From Sva-07 sp963829585 (GTDB lineage: Bacteria > Actinomycetota > Acidimicrobiia > Acidimicrobiales > Ilumatobacteraceae), in contig CAWHJD010000024.1 in assembly GCA_963829585.1 (NCBI GenBank), forward strand, positions 1-64,000: a DNA stretch of 64,000 nucleotides, in the 5' to 3' direction. The notes under the pieces are model-generated. The model made no database searches and had not been told where the DNA came from. It saw nothing but the letters and a program-made list of their open reading frames with translations. Shown piece by piece: positions 8,658-16,132 of the stretch (positions within the stretch are counted from its first letter, which is position 1; each line of letters begins with the position of its first letter). Made by a program: the position numbers and the translations under genes.

Positions 8658-9295
8658 CCGGGCGGCAGTGCGAGCAGGCGCGCCACTGCCGCCGGATCGA
8701 AACCGCCGACCGGAACCGCCACGAGCCCGAGCGCGGTCGCCTGCAGGAGGATGTTCTGCGCGGCATGGCCGGCCTCACGGTTCACCAGGTCGTCGGCCAC
8801 GGCGCCGTACTCCTGCTCGGTTCGCGTCGGATCAGCGGCGATGACGAGCACGAGCGGGGCGCGGCCGACGAACTCCTGGTCGAACGCGGCGTCCGGCAGC
8901 GCCTCCAGCGTCGCGGTGTCCGCACGCTGCTCCACCTGATGGCCGACGGGCAGATAGTGCATGAGGTCGGCGGCGGTGAGTGCGTACAACTCCAGCGGGT
9001 ACGTGGCCCCGGCGGAGGGTGCGGTTCGATGGCCCTCGTCGTCGGTGATTCCCTGGCCGGCCCAGAGGAGCTGACCGATGTCGGCCGGCGTCAGGACGGA
9101 GGTGGCGTACTCGCGCACCGATCGTCGGTCGTGGAGCACGTGCTCCAGCGGGACAGATCCGGTCACGTCCGGTGCCGGGAGGTCGACGACCGTCGGGTAG
9201 CGCTCCGTCTGTTCTCGTATCTCGCTCGGGGCCTGCGAGGCGCACCCGGCCAGCAGCGTCGCCACGATCACCACGGAGCGAAGGGCGCTACGCAT
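8612..9295 (-). CDS. SagB-type nitroreductase-fold lipoprotein
   Basis: 227 residues. It begins with a lipoprotein signal (VVIVATLLAGCAS, lipobox Cys18), then a nitroreductase/SagB-like domain: LHDRRSVREY for FMN-phosphate contacts, LTPADIGQLLWAGQGIT, the typical SagB block TAPSAGATYPLELYALT, and GHAAQNILLQATALGLVAVPVGGF. SagB-type enzymes are FMN dehydrogenases, best known for azoline oxidation in peptide maturation, but many stand alone. A secreted, lipid-anchored version is unusual because FMN must be loaded outside or before export. Its ATG overlaps the end of the upstream membrane-protein gene by 8 nt, so the pair is co-translated. Confidence 0.8.
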   Translation of the reverse strand: MRSALRSVVIVATLLAGCASQAPSEIREQTERYPTVVDLPAPDVTGSVPLEHVLHDRRSVREYATSVLTPADIGQLLWAGQGITDDEGHRTAPSAGATYPLELYALTAADLMHYLPVGHQVEQRADTATLEALPDAAFDQEFVGRAPLVLVIAADPTRTEQEYGAVADDLVNREAGHAAQNILLQATALGLVAVPVGGFDPAAVARLLALPPGQTVLYLIPVGEPMN

Positions 9296-9941
9296 CCGAT
9301 CGATCCCGTTCGGACTGTTCCAGGTTCTCCCCGAGCAGGACGAGCACTCGTCCGATCACGAAGAGGGTGATCGTCGGGATGAGCACGATGAGGCCGACGA
9401 CCGCGACGACGAGTCGGTCCGTGTAGAGGAACAGCGTCGAGTCGGCGTCCGCGACGAGGACGACGATGGCGATGATCCCGAGCGCCGTGAGGGCCCCGCC
9501 GAGCATCGAGGTGAACCGACCGATCCGCACGAGGCGGTGGCCGGTGGCCGATGCGTTCGCATCCGGTGATCGATCCGTTCGTCTCCTGGCCGTCGCGACG
9601 ACACCCAGGACCAGTGCGGTGATTCCGAGCGCAGCGGCGATCGCCACGCGCTGGTTGACCGCGTCCGGGCAACGGGTGGTGCGCACCAGAGCCGATCGGA
9701 CCTCGTCGGGTTCGTCGAGGTCGGCCGCCCACCACTGTTGCCATCCCGAGCGATCGACGGCGCTGTCGAACACCGAACCGCAGCTCCGGGTGACGCCGGC
9801 CTCGGTCACCTCGATCTGGACGAGGAGAACGGCGCCGAGCAGGACGAGCAGCAGCGCCGCTGCGATCGCGGAGACGACGCCGATCCGGTCCGGCCGGTCT
9901 GCGGCGACCGGATCCGCTGAGGCGCTCGGATCCGCTTCCAT
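9288..9941 (-). CDS. Four-helix membrane protein, unknown
   Basis: 217 residues from ATG 9941 (MEADPSASADPVAAD). Four hydrophobic helices are visible: VVSAIAAALLLVLLGAVLL, VAIAAALGITALVLGVVA, ALTALGIIAIVVLVAD and LVVAVVGLIVLIPTITLFVI. Two Cys (TRSCGSVFD and TTRCPDAVN) lie in the loop between helices 1 and 2 and could form a disulfide outside the cell. I do not recognise the family. It is coupled to the downstream SagB-type lipoprotein gene by an 8-nt overlap, so the two may form a membrane-linked redox pair (inference from position only). Confidence 0.7.
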   Translation of the reverse strand: MEADPSASADPVAADRPDRIGVVSAIAAALLLVLLGAVLLVQIEVTEAGVTRSCGSVFDSAVDRSGWQQWWAADLDEPDEVRSALVRTTRCPDAVNQRVAIAAALGITALVLGVVATARRRTDRSPDANASATGHRLVRIGRFTSMLGGALTALGIIAIVVLVADADSTLFLYTDRLVVAVVGLIVLIPTITLFVIGRVLVLLGENLEQSERDRSDA

Positions 9942-10035
9942 GCCTCCACGCTGCACGGAACGCGACCGAGCAGTACAGGGCTGTTCGTCCATCACGTCGA
10001 GCAGCGCCGAGCGTGACGCAGCCGAGCCGTGCCCC

Positions 10036-10498
10036 TCAGCGGTGCGGCCGGCCGGGGACGAAGCGGCGGGTGCGTGCGGCGTAATCGGCGTACTCGGGGT
10101 AGCGCTCACGAAGTTGCGCCTCCTCCCAGCGGGCCTTGCGGTCGAAGAACACGACCGTCACCGCTGCCACCGCCAGCGTGACGAAGCTTCCCGAGCGCAG
10201 CGTGAGTCCGACGACGATCAGCAGTACACCGGTGTAGATCGGATGCCGCACGTACCGGTACAACCCACCGGTGACCAGTTGACCGCGGGCGGCCGGGACC
10301 GGCGTCGCGGTCAACCCGCGCCCGAGACGCAGCGACGCCACGATCATCAGCACGAATCCCGCGAGCACGAGCACCTGACCGACCATCCAGACCCATGAGG
10401 GTGTCGGCCAGTCGTCGCGTCCCGGCAGCAGCACCAGGGCGACCAGCAACACGACCTGACCGGCGACGAATGCCCATCCCACCGTCCGACGATCCACC
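10036..10498 (-). CDS. Isoprenylcysteine carboxyl methyltransferase-like (ICMT/PEMT) membrane protein
   Basis: About 154 residues from GTG 10498 (VDRRTVGWAFVAGQVV). An upstream ATG at 10554 exists but lies inside palindrome A1, so I prefer the GTG. Hydrophobic helices flank the family motif LVTGGLYRYVRHPIYTGVLL, the SAM-contacting region of ICMT and phospholipid methyltransferases, and the C-terminus ends RERYPEYADYAARTRRFVPG, typical of the family. Bacterial members methylate lipids or small molecules; the substrate here is unknown. The gene stands alone on the minus strand. Confidence 0.8.
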
Positions 10499-10531
10499 GC
10501 GCGGATCCTACGAGCCGGCCCGAACCGCGCG

Positions 10532-10574
10532 GCGATGAGCGAACCGACCGGCATGCGGTGCTTTCGCTCATCGC
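10532..10574. repeat. Palindromic repeat family A, copy 1
   Basis: Perfect 12-bp arms GCGATGAGCGAA and TTCGCTCATCGC around a 19-nt centre. It lies between the GH4 stop and the methyltransferase start and may act as a terminator-like hairpin. Confidence 0.9.
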
Positions 10575-10585
10575 GGTGGGGTGGG

Positions 10586-11899
10586 TCAGCGGCAGAGGGG
10601 GGCGGGGAGTCGGCCGGCGGCCTGGTGCGCGTCGAGCAGCTCGTCGACCATCGCTTCGATCCGCTCGGGTGGCATGGTCGCCGATGCGTTCGGGTCGAGC
10701 AGGGCGGCGTGATGCACGTGGGAGCGGCGGCCCTCCACCACGGCGCGGACCGCCAGGTCGCACACGTCGAGGTATCGACGGTTGATCGCCGCGCACTGCG
10801 GTGGCACCGGCTCGGCGACGAGGGGATGCACGCCGGATCCGTCGCAGGTCGCGGCGACCTCGACCACGCCCCACTCGGGCAACTCGGCCACCAGGCGTCC
10901 GCCGTCGGCTGCCCGGTTCGGCACGTTGGCGTAGATGGGGCGCGACTCGCCGTCGGCCAACGACCGTGCGATCTGCGGTGCGTACTCCCCCGACGGCAAC
11001 AGCTCGCGCCGGAACGCACGCCGGCCGTCGGCCACCTCCACCGCACCGGCGAACCACTCGGCGTTGTTCGCCCGCCGTTCCCAGTAGGGATTGACCGGCA
11101 GGTCGTACTGCTCGACCTGCCCGTCCCACGGCAGGTACCACGGCACGTACTCGGCGTTGTGCTTCGAACTCTCGGTGACGAAGTAGCCGAACCGCCGCAG
11201 CAGGTCGGCACGCACGGTCCGAGCAAACGGCGTGTCGCCCTCGGCGAGTTCGCGCAGCCGCGGGTACACGTCGACGCCACGGTGTTCGAGACGCGAGATG
11301 AACACCTGATGGTTCACCCCGGCACCCGCGAACTCGAGTTCGGCGATCGGGATGTCGAGCAGATCCGCGACCGTCGCCGCAGTGATCCACGTCGAGTGAC
11401 ACAGCCCGATCGTTCGCACCTCGGGCACCATCCGATCGAGTGCCATGCCGCACATCGCCATCGGATTGGTGACGTTCAACAGCAACGCGTCGGGACAGCG
11501 GGCGATGATGTCGGTCGCGATCTCCGCCAGTGCCGGCGCGGTCCGCAGGATGCGCATGATCGCGCCGATCCCGACGGTGTCGGCAACCGTCTGGCGCAGC
11601 CCGTAGCGCGCCGGGATCTCGAAGTCGGGCCGGATCGACTTCTGCATGCCGACGCCGATCGACGTGACCACCACGTCGGCACCGTCGAGCGCGCCGGCCC
11701 GATGGTCGTAGGCGCGAACGTCGGCGGGTACCTCCATGTCCCGCGCCACGACCCGTCCGAACTGTTCGACGGCAGCCAGTCGGCCGGGATGCGTGTCGAC
11801 CAGCGCGACCTCGTAGGCGCCGATGCCGTCGAGGGCGCAGAAGTCGGCGAGTTCCAGCATGAACTGGGCGCTGCCCGCGCCCACCACGGCGATCTTCAC
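10586..11899 (-). CDS. Glycoside hydrolase family 4 enzyme
   Basis: 437 residues from GTG 11899, which overlaps the upstream kinase stop as GTGA. KIAVVGAGSAQFMLELADF is the NAD-binding Rossmann start of GH4, NVTNPMAMC the substrate loop, GLCHSTW holds the metal-binding Cys, and GAGVNHQVFI the metal-binding His. GH4 enzymes cleave glycosides by an NAD+/Mn2+-dependent oxidation-elimination mechanism, commonly on 6-phospho-sugars. The nearest known subtypes are alpha-glucosidase/galacturonidase-like; the substrate cannot be read from sequence. It is the third gene of a GH4-kinase-GH4 operon. Confidence 0.88.
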   Translation of the reverse strand: MKIAVVGAGSAQFMLELADFCALDGIGAYEVALVDTHPGRLAAVEQFGRVVARDMEVPADVRAYDHRAGALDGADVVVTSIGVGMQKSIRPDFEIPARYGLRQTVADTVGIGAIMRILRTAPALAEIATDIIARCPDALLLNVTNPMAMCGMALDRMVPEVRTIGLCHSTWITAATVADLLDIPIAELEFAGAGVNHQVFISRLEHRGVDVYPRLRELAEGDTPFARTVRADLLRRFGYFVTESSKHNAEYVPWYLPWDGQVEQYDLPVNPYWERRANNAEWFAGAVEVADGRRAFRRELLPSGEYAPQIARSLADGESRPIYANVPNRAADGGRLVAELPEWGVVEVAATCDGSGVHPLVAEPVPPQCAAINRRYLDVCDLAVRAVVEGRRSHVHHAALLDPNASATMPPERIEAMVDELLDAHQAAGRLPAPLCR

Positions 11900-12852
11900 G
11901 CCACCACCTCCGAATTCGTCGACGTCCCCGGATCCAGCGCCAGCTCGTCGAGCGCCAGGCTGATCGCACCGAGCGCCGGTGTCGTCGTCAGCGGCACGAT
12001 CGTGGCGTTGGGACAACCAGCCATCACGGCGGATACGAACACCTCGGAGAACCGGCCACCACCGGCGTGCACCCCACCGGACGTGACGAGCTCGAAGTCG
12101 TCGTCGGCCATCGCGAGCCGCGACGCGACGCCGACGACCATCGCGGCGTGGCGGGACGCGACGTCGGCGACGATCGCCCTGGCGACGCCATCACCCTCGG
12201 CAGCGACCTCGACCACCAGCGGCGCCCGTCCGCGAACTCCACCCGGGCGACTGCGAGTGATCGACTCGAACATCGCCGGCACGTCGGGCTGTCCCAACGC
12301 GTCGAGGAACCGATCGGTGAGGGCGGTCGCGGGAGCGGTCCCGTGGTGGTGCGCAGCGATCGCGTGGAGTGCTTCGGTGACGAGCGTGCTCGACCCGCTC
12401 GGCTCACCCCACCCGACCGCCATGGTGCGGAACCACTCCCCTGCACGATTGACGCCGGCGGTCACCGACCCCGTCCCGACGCTCGACACGATGCCCCAAC
12501 GTTGCGAACAACCCGCCCGCAGCGCCACCCGCGAGTCGTTGACCACGACGTGGCGTCCACCGAGGCCGAGGCCCGACAGTGCGTCGTCGACCAGCACGAC
12601 GTCGCTCGGCCAGTCGACGCCGGCCAACCCGAACACGGCGGCACGGACGTCGGCGCGAACGGCCCCCGCCGCGCGCAGCGCCTCGTCGATCGCCGCGGCG
12701 AGCACCTCGGTCATCCGCTCGACGCCGATGCTCTCGTGGTTGGTGCCGTCCGTGGTCGCCGAAGCGAGGACGGTTCCCGTCAGATCGGCCACCACGACGT
12801 CGGTCGTCGTCCCGCCGCCATCGACACCCACGACCACGCCCGAACCCGTCAT
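11896..12852 (-). CDS. BadF/BcrAD-type N-acetylhexosamine kinase
   Basis: 318 residues from ATG 12852, which overlaps the upstream GH4 stop (ATGA). VVVGVDGGGTTTDVVVADL is the ASKHA phosphate-1 motif, GIVSSVGTGSV phosphate-2 and ELVTSGGVHAGGG the adenosine region. The layout matches BadF/BadG-family sugar kinases such as GlcNAc kinase rather than the 2-hydroxyacyl-CoA dehydratase activases, because the [4Fe-4S] Cys pair is not seen. Placed between two GH4 genes it probably makes the phospho-sugar that GH4 enzymes prefer, replacing a PTS importer. This role is inferred from context. Confidence 0.83.
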   Translation of the reverse strand: MTGSGVVVGVDGGGTTTDVVVADLTGTVLASATTDGTNHESIGVERMTEVLAAAIDEALRAAGAVRADVRAAVFGLAGVDWPSDVVLVDDALSGLGLGGRHVVVNDSRVALRAGCSQRWGIVSSVGTGSVTAGVNRAGEWFRTMAVGWGEPSGSSTLVTEALHAIAAHHHGTAPATALTDRFLDALGQPDVPAMFESITRSRPGGVRGRAPLVVEVAAEGDGVARAIVADVASRHAAMVVGVASRLAMADDDFELVTSGGVHAGGGRFSEVFVSAVMAGCPNATIVPLTTTPALGAISLALDELALDPGTSTNSEVVA

Positions 12853-14138
12853 CCGAGCTTCCCCAGCCAACCCTCGTTGACCTCCACGAGGCGCGCCCAC
12901 ACCGCGGGTGCGTCCGAGATCGACGGACCGAGCGGGTTCGTCACCAGCGCCCTGATCGCCGCGTCACGATCACCGTCGACGGCCGCTTGCACCGTCAACA
13001 GCTCGAAGTCCTTCACGGTGCGCACCAGGGCGTCGACGTCGGGGCGCAGTTCCTCGACGTGGATCGGTTCGATACGGTCCCCCTCGACGCTCACCGACAC
13101 CTCGACGACGACATCGCCGGGGAGACCGGGGATCCCGCCCCGGTTGGGTGTGTTGACCACGTGCACGGTGCGCGCGCCGGAGGCGATGTCGGCCATCAGC
13201 GACGCAGCAGCCTCCGAGTAGTGCGCGCCGCCGCGCTCGGAGAGCTCGGCCGGTTTCTCGGCGAGGTCGGGATCCGCATACTGCTCGAGCAGCGCTTCCT
13301 CGATCTCCATCACCGCCGAGGCACGCGTGGGATGCGTCGCCTGGTGCCGCATCCACGCGTCCGTCTCGTAGTAGTAGCGCAGGTACGAGTTCGGGATCGC
13401 GCCGAGCGTGTCGATCCCCTCGACGGTCCAGTCCGGTTCGCTCTCGGGGTCGCTGTCGGCGCCCGATCGTTCCGCCACCCGCCGCCGGAGGTCCGCCAGC
13501 ACCTCACGGGTCCGATCGATCCCGTCGACGGTCACACCACGGACCCAGCTGAGGTGGTTGAGCCCGACGTAGTCGAGCTCGATGGCGGTCGTGTCGACGC
13601 GCAGCGAACGGGCCACGGCGGCCTTGATGCTCCACGGCACGTTGCACAGACCGATCGTGGTCACGTCGGTGTGGCGACACAGCGCCTCGGTCACGAGTCC
13701 GGCCGGATTGGTGAAGTTGACCAGCGTCGCATCGGGGGCGAGACGCTCGATGTCGGTGGCGATGTCGAGTGCCACCGGGATCGTGCGGAGTGCATTGGCG
13801 AAGCCGCCGACGCCGACGGTCTCCTGACCGATCAGCCCGAACTCGCGACCCAGTTGTTCGTCACGTTCACGCGCCGCCATGCCGCCGACGCGCATCTGGC
13901 TCACGACGAAGCCCGACCCGGCGATGGCGTCGCGACGATCGGTCCCCCACTCGACCACCACCCGACTCCCGACGGCATCGCACATGCGGCGCGCCAACGG
14001 GCCGAGAATCGCGAGCCGCGCAGGGTCGGTGTCGACGAGGTGGATCTCGTGCAGGTCGAGCGCCTCGCGGCGCGAGAGCAGTCCCTCCACGAGTTCGGGG
14101 GTATACGTGGACCCACCACCGACGACACAGACCTTCAC
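12849..14138 (-). CDS. Glycoside hydrolase family 4, 6-phospho-beta-glucosidase-like
   Basis: 429 residues from ATG 14138 (MKVCVVGGGSTYTPELVEGL), first gene of the GH4-kinase-GH4 operon. The N-terminus with GGGSTYTPEL is the typical opening of 6-phospho-beta-glucosidases. MRVGGMAARERDEQLGREFGL, FTNPAGLVTEAL, GLCNVPWS (metal-ligand Cys) and DYVGLNHLSWV (metal-ligand His) are all in order. The product end overlaps the kinase start by 4 nt. The two GH4 paralogues differ clearly (GGGSTYTPE versus GAGSAQFM), so they likely act on different linkages of one oligosaccharide. Confidence 0.9.
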   Translation of the reverse strand: MKVCVVGGGSTYTPELVEGLLSRREALDLHEIHLVDTDPARLAILGPLARRMCDAVGSRVVVEWGTDRRDAIAGSGFVVSQMRVGGMAARERDEQLGREFGLIGQETVGVGGFANALRTIPVALDIATDIERLAPDATLVNFTNPAGLVTEALCRHTDVTTIGLCNVPWSIKAAVARSLRVDTTAIELDYVGLNHLSWVRGVTVDGIDRTREVLADLRRRVAERSGADSDPESEPDWTVEGIDTLGAIPNSYLRYYYETDAWMRHQATHPTRASAVMEIEEALLEQYADPDLAEKPAELSERGGAHYSEAAASLMADIASGARTVHVVNTPNRGGIPGLPGDVVVEVSVSVEGDRIEPIHVEELRPDVDALVRTVKDFELLTVQAAVDGDRDAAIRALVTNPLGPSISDAPAVWARLVEVNEGWLGKLG

Positions 14139-14147
14139 GACCGGCGC

Positions 14148-14579
14148 TCAGCTCTTCGAGTAGTCGACCGAGAACCAGCGGTCGGGCGTGATCCGGATTC
14201 GGATCTCGTCGGGAACAGCGCTGTTCGCGGCGTACGCGCGACCGATCTCCTCGCCGAGGTAGCGGATCGCCATCGGCTCGACGACACCGTGCGAGTCCGC
14301 CCCCAGTTCGTCGATCGTGACGGTCCCCTCGACCGAGACGTACTTGTACGGCAACTCCTCCTGCTGGGCGCACAGCGACGCTCGACCCGCCGCGGCCGCG
14401 AGACGGCCCTTCAGCGACGACGCGCTGGTGAGCACCTCGACGTCAGCGCCCGGCTGGTACGAGTACCAGACCGGCAGCAGCAACGGCGGCCCGTCGGCGC
14501 GTTCGATCCCGAGCACCCCGACGTGCAGCCCGGCCAGGAACTCCTGGCGTTCGGTTTCGGTCATCTTCTGATCAGCCAT
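14148..14579 (-). CDS. PPOX-class flavin/F420-binding oxidoreductase
   Basis: 143 residues from ATG 14579 (MADQKMTETERQEFLAGL). The split-barrel pyridoxamine-phosphate-oxidase-like pattern is visible: HVGVLGIERADGPPLLLPVWYSY, LTSASSLKGRLAAAAGRASLC and KYVSVEGTVTI. In actinobacteria many such short proteins bind F420 or FMN and reduce small molecules or scavenge haem products. It lies 10 nt upstream of the GH4 operon on the same strand and may be its promoter-proximal gene. The substrate is unknown. Confidence 0.78.
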   Translation of the reverse strand: MADQKMTETERQEFLAGLHVGVLGIERADGPPLLLPVWYSYQPGADVEVLTSASSLKGRLAAAAGRASLCAQQEELPYKYVSVEGTVTIDELGADSHGVVEPMAIRYLGEEIGRAYAANSAVPDEIRIRITPDRWFSVDYSKS

Positions 14580-14610
14580 CGTCAGAGTCCACCACACCCG
14601 TGACCCCACC

Positions 14611-14653
14611 GCGATGAGCGAAGCGCCCGACAGGTGGGCGCTTCGCTCATCGC
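14611..14653. repeat. Palindromic repeat family A, copy 2
   Basis: The longest perfect copy: 18-bp arms GCGATGAGCGAAGCGCCC and GGGCGCTTCGCTCATCGC with loop GACAGGT. It lies in the divergent gap between the PPOX gene and the VOC gene. Confidence 0.92.
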
Positions 14654-14709
14654 CGGCGGTGGGGGGAAGGGGTGGGAGGCACGGGCTGGGTGTGTGGTGG
14701 AATGGCGGG

Positions 14710-15618
14710 ATGAGCGTGACCGATCGACCCACCGAGCGGCTGTACCGCGACACGGGCGCCGCGCCGCCGCCCGATCTGCACCCCAACGGCGTCAACCATC
14801 TCGCCATCTCCACCGCCGACATGAAGGCACAGCTGACGTTCTTCGCCGAGGTTCTCGGGTGCCCGACGCGGGCCCTGTACTGGATGCACGGCGTGGCGAA
14901 CACGTTCCACGGATTCGTCGAACTCGCCGGCGACAGCTACATCGCCTTCGTGCAGGCGCCCGGCAACCCGACCGAACCTCAGTGGGGCGTCACCCATGCC
15001 GGCAACGCCGGCGAGGCGGTGACCGCCGGCACGATGCAGCACGTGGCGTTCAACGTCGACTCGATCGACGACGTCCTCACGATCCGCGACCGCATCCGCA
15101 GCCACGGCATCCAGGTGTTCGGTCCGCTCGACCACGGCATGATCCAGTCGATCTACTTCGCCGGTCCCGAAGGCCTCAGCCTCGAGGTGTGCACCGGACA
15201 CGACATCGACGAGCACCAGTGGGTCGACCCCGAGGTGCGCGAACTGTGCGGCATCTCCGAGGAGGAACTCGCACGTCTCACCCACCCGCCAGGCTTCGAA
15301 CGGCCCGACGAACCGGTCGCCCAGCCCGCGTACGACGAATCACTGCCCAACATGCACTACCCGACGCCGGTCCGTGAGTTCCTGATGGGCATGCCCGACG
15401 CCGACGTGTGGACCAACCTCAGCGAGTCGACCCCGCCGGTCGCCCCGACTGACCCTCGAGGACCGTCGACCCGGGTTCAGGCGCCCGGCCGAGGACGCCC
15501 CGGTGCCACCGTGCGAGCCAGGATGCCGAGCGTCGCCCGCAGGTTCGTCTCGGAGATCACCGGGAACACGGCCTCCACCATCGGTTCATACTGCGGGTGG
15601 ATGTTCGACCAGTCGTAG
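14710..15618 (+). CDS. VOC-family (extradiol dioxygenase-like) protein
   Basis: 302 residues from ATG 14710 (MSVTDRPTERLYRDTG). Metal-ligand positions of a vicinal-oxygen-chelate fold are visible: NGVNHLAISTADMKAQL (His ligand), GTMQHVAFNVDSIDDV (second His) and GLSLEVCTGHD (Glu). Such proteins cleave aromatic rings or act as glyoxalase-type enzymes, and the arrangement resembles ring-cleavage dioxygenases. The last ~55 residues (after SESTPPVAP) run over the convergent SRPBCC gene and look non-native, so a one-base indel near 15,450 followed by the TGA at about 15,451 may be the true end. Confidence 0.75.
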   Translation: MSVTDRPTERLYRDTGAAPPPDLHPNGVNHLAISTADMKAQLTFFAEVLGCPTRALYWMHGVANTFHGFVELAGDSYIAFVQAPGNPTEPQWGVTHAGNAGEAVTAGTMQHVAFNVDSIDDVLTIRDRIRSHGIQVFGPLDHGMIQSIYFAGPEGLSLEVCTGHDIDEHQWVDPEVRELCGISEEELARLTHPPGFERPDEPVAQPAYDESLPNMHYPTPVREFLMGMPDADVWTNLSESTPPVAPTDPRGPSTRVQAPGRGRPGATVRARMPSVARRFVSEITGNTASTIGSYCGWMFDQS

Positions 15619-15977
15619 TACGAGGTGACACGCGTGCCGCCGTCCACTGCGTCGAGGCGGTAACCGTAGACGTGGCCGAGGGGTGGATCCATCGTGCTGG
15701 CGATCGTCCAGGCGATCTCGCGATCGCGATCGAACGTCTCGATGACCACCTCGACGTCGTACTCACCGAGATCGAAGTCCCGCAGCGAGTCACGGTCCAT
15801 GTGGACGACGAACCGATCGCCGACCGCTTCGGCGGGATCGCCCTCGGCCGACATCAACATGCCAGACGCATCGATGGCGACGTGACCCGATGGGCTGCGC
15901 AGCACGTCGAAGATCGTCGTCGGATCGGCGGCAATGACCCGGTCGACCTCGAGGCGGCGGGGTGAAGGTTCACTCAT
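15477..15977 (-). CDS. SRPBCC (START-like) family protein
   Basis: 166 residues (MSEPSPRRLEVDRVIAADPT). The opening VDRVIAADPTTIFDVLRSP is the usual first strand and helix of polyketide-cyclase/START-like proteins, and the long C-terminal helix YEPMVEAVFPVISETNLRATL closes the hydrophobic cavity. Such proteins bind hydrophobic ligands or serve as aromatase/cyclase-like enzymes; the ligand is unknown. It converges on and overlaps the 3' end of the VOC gene by 142 nt, which is probably an artefact of that gene's extended end. Confidence 0.75.
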   Translation of the reverse strand: MSEPSPRRLEVDRVIAADPTTIFDVLRSPSGHVAIDASGMLMSAEGDPAEAVGDRFVVHMDRDSLRDFDLGEYDVEVVIETFDRDREIAWTIASTMDPPLGHVYGYRLDAVDGGTRVTSYYDWSNIHPQYEPMVEAVFPVISETNLRATLGILARTVAPGRPRPGA

Positions 15978-16132
15978 TGGTGGAGCTTGACATGCCCGAA
16001 CCGGCCGACGGGTACGGGAATCACCCCCCGTGGGCGAGGCTCGGTCTCCCGGACGCGTGCAAGAATCGACGTCCTACGTCACGTCGGGACATCCGCACGC
16101 CCGACCCCACCTCGAACACCATGGAGACATCG

